Shown here piece by piece: positions 13,656-19,162 of a DNA stretch of 19,162 bases. This DNA is from Thermoleophilia bacterium UBA2241. Lineage in GTDB: Bacteria; Actinomycetota; Thermoleophilia; UBA2241. The stretch spans positions 312 to 19,473 of the forward strand of contig DDYF01000026.1 in assembly GCA_002347645.1 (NCBI GenBank), given 5' to 3'. The notes beneath the pieces are model-generated. The model was not told where the DNA came from. It searched no databases and saw nothing but the letters and a program-made list of their open reading frames with translations. The translations under genes were made by a program, and so were the position numbers. Numbering within the stretch: the first letter of the stretch is position 1; the number at the start of each line of letters is the position of its first letter.

Positions 13656-14674
13656 CGGCGAGCGGCGACAGGGACGGGCGCAGGGCGGCCGCGCGCGCCG
13701 CAGGCGCGCGCGGCCTCGCCTGCGCCCTGCTCGTCGTGATCGCGCTCGCCACCGCGGGCGAGCGCGGCGTCGCGCGCGCCGAACACGTCGTCACGCGCGA
13801 CTGGATGCGCTCGCTGTACGTGGTCTCCGACCTCGCCACCCACCCTCCCGCGACACCCGTCGTCCTGCTGCTCGGCGGCTCGGCCGGGCGCGAGAGCACC
13901 TTCAGCGACCGGAGCTGGGCCGAACAGATCGTGCGCCGTGGCGGTCCCCGGGCCGTCGTCCGCAACCTGAGCTCCAAGAACCAGACCTTCACCCAGGACC
14001 TGACGCTGGTGACGCAGCTTCCGCGACGCACGCCGACCCTGGTCGTCATCGGGGTCAACGTCGGGCGCTTCAACATGCCTCCGACGATCACCTTCCCGAC
14101 CTGGGCAGGGCCGTACGCGCGCGTCGATCAGCACCGCTACAGCAAGAGCCGCCTCCTCTCCCCGGAACGCAAGGCACGGATCGCCGCGGAATGGATGACG
14201 CGCCGCTACCCGGTCTTCGCCGAGCGCTTCGGCTACAACCTGGCCGTGCTCGAACAGGTGGTCTTCGCCTGCCTCCGGCGCGGCTTCCGCCCCGTGCTCC
14301 TGGATCTGCCGCGCAACACCGCCGTGATCGGCGAGCAGCTCGACGTGCCGATCGCCACCTACTCGCGCGCCTGCCAGGGGCTGGCCGCCCACTACGACAT
14401 CCCGTTCGTCAGCTTCGTGACGCGCGCGGGCTTCGAGAGCGGGGACTTCTTCGATATCGCACACCTTGTCGAGCCGGGGCGCGCCAAGTGGCAGGCGCTG
14501 CTAAGCGACACGAGCATCGCCCTGATGAACCGCTACGGGATGACGATCGCCGACGGAGCATCGCCGGCAGCGAGCGGCGAGCTCCACGATTGGTGCGTCT
14601 CGCCGCGCACGTCGTTGCCGGTCTTCGCGCCGCAGCCGACCCGGGCGACGACCCTCGCGGAGACCGGAGGGTGA
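13652..14674 (+). CDS. Exported SGNH/DltD-like hydrolase
   Basis: 340 residues with a basic N-terminus and a hydrophobic segment (about 20-36, RGLACALLVVIALATAG) acting as signal peptide or anchor, so it works outside the membrane. Seen: the nucleophile block LLLGGSAGRES (S77), NLSSKNQTF around N109, the VIGVNVGRF strand in the block III position, and FFDIAHLVEPGRAKW with the D268-x2-H271 pair that completes an SGNH triad. The substrate is unknown; related proteins transfer or remove acyl groups on cell-envelope polymers. Translation is coupled to mntP through ATGA. The coding DNA at 13687-13715 forms a 13-base-pair hairpin. Confidence 0.8.
   Translation: MTASGDRDGRRAAARAAGARGLACALLVVIALATAGERGVARAEHVVTRDWMRSLYVVSDLATHPPATPVVLLLGGSAGRESTFSDRSWAEQIVRRGGPRAVVRNLSSKNQTFTQDLTLVTQLPRRTPTLVVIGVNVGRFNMPPTITFPTWAGPYARVDQHRYSKSRLLSPERKARIAAEWMTRRYPVFAERFGYNLAVLEQVVFACLRRGFRPVLLDLPRNTAVIGEQLDVPIATYSRACQGLAAHYDIPFVSFVTRAGFESGDFFDIAHLVEPGRAKWQALLSDTSIALMNRYGMTIADGASPAASGELHDWCVSPRTSLPVFAPQPTRATTLAETGG
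13687..13715. repeat. Perfect inverted repeat inside the SGNH hydrolase gene
   Basis: Arms of 13 bases (13687-13699 and 13703-13715) surround a GCA loop, and CAGGGC at 13681-13686 can pair further out with GCCCTG at 13724-13729. It encodes an Arg-Ala-rich stretch just before the signal segment and lies 36 bases after the start codon. Confidence 0.6.
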
Positions 14675-14729
14675 GCGCGAGGCGCGCATCCGGCTTAGGT
14701 CACACGACGTCACGCACCTGAGGAGGACA

Positions 14730-15869
14730 ATGGACTTCGACACGCCGATCGACCGCCGCGACACCGCGAGCTTCAAGTGGGACGTGTACGGTCCGGACGC
14801 GCTGCCGCTGTGGGTCGCGGACATGGACTTCGCCTCGCCGCCCCCGGTCGTAGCCGCGCTCGAGCGACGCGCGCGCCACGGCATCTTCGGCTACTCCCTC
14901 GTCCCCGACTCCATGTTCGAGGCCCTCGGCGCGCACCTCGAGCGCCGGTACGGCTGGTCGATCGAGCGCGAATGGGTCGTCTGGCTGCCGAGCGTGGTGC
15001 CGGGCGTCAGCCTCACCTGCCGTGCGTTCGCGGCGCCCGGCGAGGCGGTGATGCTGCTCACGCCCGCCTACCCACCCTTCCTCAAGGAGCTGCCGGCGCA
15101 GGGCTACCGCCTGGTCACCGTGCCGACGGCGCCCGACGCCACCGGGTCGTGGCCGCTACCGCTCCAGACGATGGAAGCGGCCCTCACCGAGGAGACGCGC
15201 GTGTTCGTCCTCTGCCATCCCCACAACCCGACGGGCCGCGTGTGGCGGCGCCACGAGCTCGAGGTCGTCGCCGACTTCTGCCGCCGCCACGACCTGGTCC
15301 TCTGCTCCGACGAGATCCACTGCGACCTGATCCTTGACGACCTCCCGCACGTGCCCACCGCGATCTTGTCGGGCGACGCCGCGACGCGAACGGTGACGCT
15401 CATGTCGCCGAGCAAGACGTTCAACCTCCCCGGTCTGAACTTCGCCTTCGCCGTCATCCCCGACGTGGAGCTCCGGCACCGCTTCGTGGCGACCGCCGAG
15501 GGCCTGCTACCCTTCCCGGGCTGCTTCGCGCTCGCGGCTGCCGAGGCTGCGTACCGCGAAGGCGGCCAGTGGCACGCCGAGCTGCTCGAGTACCTGCGCG
15601 GCAACCGCGACCTCGTGGAGCGGTACGTGGAGGAGGAACTGGCGCCGATGACGACGACCCACGTCGAGGCGACGTACCTGGCCTGGCTGGACGCGCGCGG
15701 GCTCGGCTTGCCCGACCCCGCGCGCGCCTTCCGCCAGGCCGGCGTCGCCCTCTCGGACGGCGCCGACTTCGGCGCCCCGGGCTGGGTGAGGCTCAACTTC
15801 GCGTGCCCGCGCAGCACGCTGCGAGAGGCACTCGCGCGTCTGCGGAGCGCCGTCGCCGCGGTCCGCTGA
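14730..15869 (+). CDS. MalY/PatB-type PLP-dependent C-S lyase or aminotransferase
   Basis: Fold-type I PLP enzyme, 379 residues, most like cystathionine beta-lyases of the MalY/PatB branch, which cleave C-S bonds of cystathionine or cysteine conjugates to pyruvate, ammonia and a thiol. Seen: the N-terminal LPLWVADMDFASPPPV hallmark; HGIFGYSLVPD; aromatic YPPF (114-117) that stacks on the cofactor; HPHNPTGR (163-170, with N166); CSDEIHCDL with D194; and the Schiff-base lysine K229 in SPSKTFNLPGLN. The ATG at 14730 is preceded by AGGAGG at 14721-14726. It is 55 bases after the SGNH gene and may be co-transcribed with it. Converges closely (15 bases) with the ABC permease gene. Confidence 0.92.
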   Translation: MDFDTPIDRRDTASFKWDVYGPDALPLWVADMDFASPPPVVAALERRARHGIFGYSLVPDSMFEALGAHLERRYGWSIEREWVVWLPSVVPGVSLTCRAFAAPGEAVMLLTPAYPPFLKELPAQGYRLVTVPTAPDATGSWPLPLQTMEAALTEETRVFVLCHPHNPTGRVWRRHELEVVADFCRRHDLVLCSDEIHCDLILDDLPHVPTAILSGDAATRTVTLMSPSKTFNLPGLNFAFAVIPDVELRHRFVATAEGLLPFPGCFALAAAEAAYREGGQWHAELLEYLRGNRDLVERYVEEELAPMTTTHVEATYLAWLDARGLGLPDPARAFRQAGVALSDGADFGAPGWVRLNFACPRSTLREALARLRSAVAAVR

Positions 15870-15884
15870 CCGCGCCGCCGCCGG

Positions 15885-16688
15885 CTACACGCGCACGTCG
15901 CGCCGCTCGAACGCGAGCCAGGCGACCAGCAGCGCACCGGCGGCCACGGCGAGCAGGACGGCGGCGTACGCCGGCCGGAAGCCCAGCCGCAGCGGCTCGG
16001 CGCCGCCGTAGTAGTAGAACACCGACAGCTTCTTCAGCCAGCCGAGGCTCTCGACGAGCTGCGCCACGACGTTGAGCAGATAGGAGACGATGCCGAGCCC
16101 AGCACCGACGGCGATCGTCAGGCCCCGTCTGCCCGTCGCCGCTCCGACCGCGAAGGCGACCGTCGCGACCGCCAGCGCCAGCAGGAAGAGGCTGGCGTGC
16201 GCGCCGACAAGATCGCTCACCGCGACGTCGAGTCCGATCGCGGCGTTCGCGAGCAGCATCGTCACCAGGTGGGCGCCGCAGAGCACGACCGTCCCCGCGA
16301 CGAGCACGCCGTACTTCTGAAAGAGCAGGCGCGCACGCGAGACCGGAAAGGCGAGGAGCAGGCTCAACGTCCCGTTCTCCTCCTCGCCGGCGATCTGTGC
16401 CGCCGCGAGCGCGATGCCGAAGATCATGACGAAGAGGGGCGTCATCAACGAGAAGAGCTCGCCGTTCAGGTAGGTCACCGCGTTACCGAAGTCGGTGGAC
16501 TCGCCCATGAACGCCCGCCGGAACGCCTCGGGCATGCTCTCGATGTAGCCCTGCATATCGGCGGCGCCCTCGCGGATGCTCGGGAAGAGGGAGCACATCA
16601 TGACCACGTACACGGCGACGGCGGCCACCCAGATGAGCAGCGACCTGCGCTGGTCCCGCAGCCCCTTGAAGAACGCGTCACGCAGCAT
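15885..16688 (-). CDS. ABC-2 type transporter permease
   Basis: Membrane subunit of the exporter whose ATPase is encoded just upstream; 267 residues. Seen: an N-terminal cytoplasmic helix (MLRDAFFKGLRDQRRS), then six or so hydrophobic segments, with a large outside loop after the first (PSIREGAADMQGYIESMPEA) and the conserved EEENGTLSLLLAFPVSRARLL segment between helices 2 and 3, typical of ABC-2 permeases. The start at 16688 was chosen over 16715 because GAAGGGG lies upstream and the protein then begins at the family-like MLRD. It overlaps the ATPase gene by 11 bases, so the two are coupled. The cargo is unknown. Confidence 0.88.
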   Translation of the reverse strand: MLRDAFFKGLRDQRRSLLIWVAAVAVYVVMMCSLFPSIREGAADMQGYIESMPEAFRRAFMGESTDFGNAVTYLNGELFSLMTPLFVMIFGIALAAAQIAGEEENGTLSLLLAFPVSRARLLFQKYGVLVAGTVVLCGAHLVTMLLANAAIGLDVAVSDLVGAHASLFLLALAVATVAFAVGAATGRRGLTIAVGAGLGIVSYLLNVVAQLVESLGWLKKLSVFYYYGGAEPLRLGFRPAYAAVLLAVAAGALLVAWLAFERRDVRV

Positions 16689-17607
16689 CGTCGGCCCCTT
16701 CCCCCGCGGCGGCATCCGCAGCGCCCTCGCCGTAGTACGCGAGGAAGAGGTCCTCGAGGTCGGGCTCGTGGCTGGTCATGGCGACGACCTCGTGACGCGC
16801 CGCGGTCTTGACGATGGCGTCGAGCGTTCCCGTGACCGTGAACCCGAGACGGTGGTCGGTCGCTCGGACGGCGCCCACGCCCGCCAGCGTTTCGAACTCC
16901 GACGCCGGCGCCGCGCCGGCGAACTCGATCTCGACGTGGTGGACGGCCTTCTTGCCCAGCGCGGCGACGTCCTCCACGGCGACGAGGCGGCCCTCGCGCA
17001 CGAAGCCCACGCGGCTGCAGACGCGCTGGACCTCTGGCAGGACGTGCGACGAGAGAAAGATGGTCTGGCCGGCCGCATGGGCCTCGTCGACCATGGCGTA
17101 GAACTCGCGCTGGACGAGCGGGTCGAGGCCCGCCGTGGGCTCGTCGAGGATCAGCAGTTCGGGGCGGTGCATGAACGCCTGGATGAGGCCCAGTTTGCGC
17201 TTGTTTCCGGTCGAGAGGTCGCCTGCGCGGCGTGCCTGGTCGAAGTCGAGGCGGCGCGCGAGCGTGTCGACGTACGGCCAGTCGACGCCACCGCGCAGGT
17301 TGGCGTAGTAGCGCAGCGTCTCCGCGCCGGTGAGCCTCGGGTAGAGCGCGTACTCGCCGGGGAGGTAGCCGACGCGCCCGCGGATGGAAACGCCGTCGGC
17401 GCGGGCGTCGAGCCCGAGCACGGTCGCCGTGCCCGACGACGGCCTGAGGAGGTCGAGCAGGATGCGGATCGTCGTCGTCTTGCCGGCGCCGTTCGGCCCC
17501 AGAAACCCGAAGACGTCGCCGACCTCGACGTCGAGGTCGACGTCGACGATGCCGCGACTCGAGCCGTAGAACTTCGTCAAGTGCTCGGTGTCGATGACCA
17601 GCGTCAC
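16678..17607 (-). CDS. ABC transporter ATP-binding protein (ABC-2 exporter)
   Basis: 309 residues; energises the permease encoded next to it. Seen: Walker A GPNGAGKTT (37-45), a Q-loop region around GYLPGEYALYPRLTG, the signature LSTGNKRKL (132-140) in place of LSGGQ, Walker B LLILDEPTAGLDP (152-164), and the switch H189 in FLSSH. A C-terminal domain of about 100 residues (from about 205) with DUF4162-like character follows. The start is GTG 17607, with GGGAGGG four bases ahead. Such pairs in Actinomycetota often export drugs, antibiotics or lipids, but nothing here identifies a substrate. Divergent from the MFS gene. Confidence 0.95.
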   Translation of the reverse strand: MTLVIDTEHLTKFYGSSRGIVDVDLDVEVGDVFGFLGPNGAGKTTTIRILLDLLRPSSGTATVLGLDARADGVSIRGRVGYLPGEYALYPRLTGAETLRYYANLRGGVDWPYVDTLARRLDFDQARRAGDLSTGNKRKLGLIQAFMHRPELLILDEPTAGLDPLVQREFYAMVDEAHAAGQTIFLSSHVLPEVQRVCSRVGFVREGRLVAVEDVAALGKKAVHHVEIEFAGAAPASEFETLAGVGAVRATDHRLGFTVTGTLDAIVKTAARHEVVAMTSHEPDLEDLFLAYYGEGAADAAAGEGADDAA

Positions 17608-17650
17608 GTGACCCTCCCACGGCTCCGCTATGCACCAGGTGAGTCAACTC

Positions 17651-17691
17651 GCCCCGCGCGACGCCGTCAACCCGGCGGCGGCGCGCGGGGC
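17651..17691. repeat. Inverted repeat between the ABC and MFS transporter genes
   Basis: Arms GCCCCGCGCG (17651-17660) and CGCGCGGGGC (17682-17691) pair perfectly, with a partial inner stem (CGCCG with CGGCG). It sits in the 109-base gap between two divergent transporter genes and ends seven bases before TACCAT, the possible -10 box of the MFS gene. It may be an operator or an insulating terminator. Confidence 0.5.
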
Positions 17692-17698
17692 CATCCGA

Positions 17699-17704
17699 TA
17701 CCAT
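17699..17704 (+). promoter_or_regulatory. Candidate -10 box for the MFS gene
   Basis: TACCAT lies 12 bases before the ATG at 17717, giving a leader of about five bases. There is no clear -35 hexamer. Confidence 0.3.
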
Positions 17705-17716
17705 CGGAGCGCTGCC

Positions 17717-19042
17717 ATGACTCCGATCACCGACACCCCACCCGGCGCGCCGTCCGGCCCGCGCCTGCTTGCACGCGTCCGGGACGAGTTGCGCGCCTTC
17801 CCGCGGCAGTTCTGGCTGCTCGCCGCGGGGTTCGTCGTCCTGCTCACGGGCGTCGACATGTGCTTCCCGTTCCAGACGACGTACCTCCACGACCGCCTCG
17901 GCATCTCGATGACCGCCATCGGGCTCCTCCTCGGGATCCCCCTGCTGGCCGCGCTGCCCTTCTACGTCCTCAACGGCATCGTCACCGACAGGTACGGGCG
18001 CAAGCCGGCGATGATCACCGGCATCTGCTTCGTGACGACGCTCTACACCACGCTCGCTCTTTCCGGCGCCGTCTGGCAGATCGCCGTCGTGATCTCGCTG
18101 GAGGCCGCCTTCGGCTGGGCGCTCTTCCTCACCGGCAGCAACGCCATGGTCGCCGACCTGGTGCCGTTCCGGCGACGCGCGGAGGCGTACAGCATCACGC
18201 GCGTCGCCGTCCACATCGGCATGGTGGCCGGGCCGCTCACCGCGTCGGCGCTCATCGCCCGCGACCCGACGTACCGCACGCTCTTCCTGACGGGAGCGTC
18301 CATCTGCCTCGTCTTCGTCCTCATCGTGGCCGCAGGATTTCGCGAGACGCGGCCGGCTGCGACACGCGCCGACTCCTCTCTGCGCGCGACAGCCCGCGGG
18401 TACGGCGTGGTGTTGCGCGACCGCCGCTTCCTCGTCTTCTGCGCGATCGCCCTCCTGCCGCTCTACGGGTTCGGACAGATCTGGACGATCCTGCCGGTGA
18501 TGCTTCGCAACGCCCAGGACATGCCCGCGCAGACCTGGGGTCTCGTGGTCGCGTTCTACGGCGTCAGCGTGGCGATCTTCCAGTACCCCGTGATCCGCCT
18601 GCTGCGCGCGAAGGACCACGTCGTGCTCATGGCCGTCGCCAGCGCCCTCGTCGGCCTCGGACTCGGAGGCGCGGTGCTGGTCCCGTGGGGCCCGCTCACC
18701 TTCGTCGCGGTGTTCGTGCTGGGGCAGGGCGTCCTGCTCCTCGTCCCCATCTCGTCGGCCGTCTCGGCGGCCATGGCTCCGGTCGCCCTGCGCGGCCGGT
18801 ACATGGGCACCTGGATACTGGCGCAGGAGGCCGGCTACGCGCTGGGACCGACGTTCGGCGGCATGGCGATGGACGGATTGGGGGAGCGCGGCGCGGCCCT
18901 GGTCGCCCTCATCTGCGGACTGACCGGCGCGGTGCTGTACGCGGCGCTCGCGCGGCGCTTTCGCGCCGCCGACGCCGCCGCGGCGGCTGCAGCCGACGCG
19001 CTGGCCGCCGGGGCGCCCCCCGCCGCGCCGCCCGGCGCCTGA
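17717..19042 (+). CDS. Major facilitator superfamily transporter
   Basis: 441 residues, 12 predicted membrane helices. Seen: helix 1 FWLLAAGFVVLLTGVDMCF; motif A in the loop after helix 2, NGIVTDRYGRKPAM (86-99); a weaker copy in the second half; and GRYMGTWILAQEAGYALGPTFGG near the equivalent of motif C. This layout fits drug/H+ antiporter-like members of the DHA1 type, but the substrate is unknown. The C-terminus ends in an Ala/Pro-rich tail of about 25 residues. ATG 17717 was chosen over 17630 because the extra upstream residues are basic and unconserved in appearance and run through the inverted repeat. Divergent from the ABC exporter. Confidence 0.9.
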   Translation: MTPITDTPPGAPSGPRLLARVRDELRAFPRQFWLLAAGFVVLLTGVDMCFPFQTTYLHDRLGISMTAIGLLLGIPLLAALPFYVLNGIVTDRYGRKPAMITGICFVTTLYTTLALSGAVWQIAVVISLEAAFGWALFLTGSNAMVADLVPFRRRAEAYSITRVAVHIGMVAGPLTASALIARDPTYRTLFLTGASICLVFVLIVAAGFRETRPAATRADSSLRATARGYGVVLRDRRFLVFCAIALLPLYGFGQIWTILPVMLRNAQDMPAQTWGLVVAFYGVSVAIFQYPVIRLLRAKDHVVLMAVASALVGLGLGGAVLVPWGPLTFVAVFVLGQGVLLLVPISSAVSAAMAPVALRGRYMGTWILAQEAGYALGPTFGGMAMDGLGERGAALVALICGLTGAVLYAALARRFRAADAAAAAAADALAAGAPPAAPPGA

Positions 19043-19080
19043 GCCGTTGCCGGCAGGCGCTGAGCCGCCGCCGGCAAACG
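19039..19080. repeat. Imperfect 21-base tandem direct repeat
   Basis: Two adjacent copies (19039-19059 and 19060-19080) of CTGAGCCG-NN-GCCGGCA-NN-CG, differing only in the two dinucleotides. The first copy includes the MFS stop codon. It is probably a local duplication. Confidence 0.5.
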
Positions 19081-19137
19081 CCTTCTCACCGGAGCCCGCG
19101 AGCGGCCGCCGGACGATGTGTGCCGCGACCCTCGATT

Positions 19138-19162
19138 CCCTAGCAGGCTGCTGAAATACGTC
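19138..19162. other. Possible insertion-sequence terminus at the window end
   Basis: The last 25 bases contain TAGCAGGCTGCTGAAA, which resembles the terminal inverted repeats I remember for some IS families (GGCTGCTGAAA ends). No transposase is within the window. The first 30 bases, with TTTTGAAACGAGTTCTTAG, are also AT-richer than the rest. Both could be element borders at contig ends. Confidence 0.25.

Noticed and set aside
16598..18619. Minus-strand frame of 673 codons across the same region
   Set aside because: Out-of-frame shadow of the ATPase and antisense to the MFS gene.
16576..19143. Plus-strand frame of 855 codons across the ABC and MFS genes
   Set aside because: It runs antisense to the ATPase and out of frame in the MFS gene; both real genes have unambiguous motifs.
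1..19162. CRISPR arrays, tRNA or rRNA genes
   Set aside because: I saw no regularly spaced repeats and no tRNA-like or rRNA-like sequences on either strand by reading; no search tool was available.

Overview
This is a high-GC bacterial window (near 70% GC by eye), most likely from an Actinomycetota-type genome. The evidence is codon use strongly biased to G/C in the third position, GTG and TTG starts, -10 boxes of the TANNNT type (often TAGGCT) lying 6 to 9 bases before start codons, and family content typical of that group. No rRNA, tRNA or marker protein is present, so the taxonomy is inference. No gene-free stretch exceeds 300 bases.

Layout. 89-1295 (minus): a GNAT acetyltransferase overlapping a 3-methyladenine DNA glycosylase I. 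1510-3546 (plus): a secreted M28 metallopeptidase with a PA domain, a good promoter and a strong hairpin at its end. 3701-5053 (plus): a class III aminotransferase. 5097-10582 (minus): a defence block made of an AbiE-like toxin-antitoxin pair, whose nucleotidyltransferase toxin is broken by one extra base, and a large single-chain restriction-modification enzyme of the type ISP/IIG kind. Codon use in parts of this block is more relaxed than in its neighbours, which suggests transfer and domain shuffling.

10660-12329 (minus): a small cluster. Two tiny membrane proteins of 53 and 52 residues are followed by a BKACE (DUF849) beta-keto acid cleavage enzyme. The BKACE stop overlaps, as ATGA, the start of a small thioredoxin-like protein. 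That last gene is the most notable object here. Its reading frame meets a TGA exactly where relatives have Cys in a DFGLxCRxY motif, continues in frame for 30 more convincing residues, and has a bacterial-SECIS-like hairpin 16 bases after the TGA. I read it as a selenoprotein of the DF family that ordinary gene callers would truncate.

12470-14674: msrA (minus) faces away from mntP (plus), a manganese exporter. mntP overlaps, as ATGA, an exported SGNH/DltD-like hydrolase. 14730-15869 (plus): a MalY/PatB-type C-S lyase or aminotransferase. 15885-17607 (minus): a two-gene ABC exporter. 17717-19042 (plus): an MFS transporter. The contig-like ends (about 1-30 and 19138-19162) resemble insertion-sequence termini but carry no transposase.

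Together the genes suggest ordinary housekeeping and transport functions, a thiol/selenol and manganese oxidative-stress theme (msrA, mntP, the DF selenoprotein), and an inserted, partly decayed defence block.
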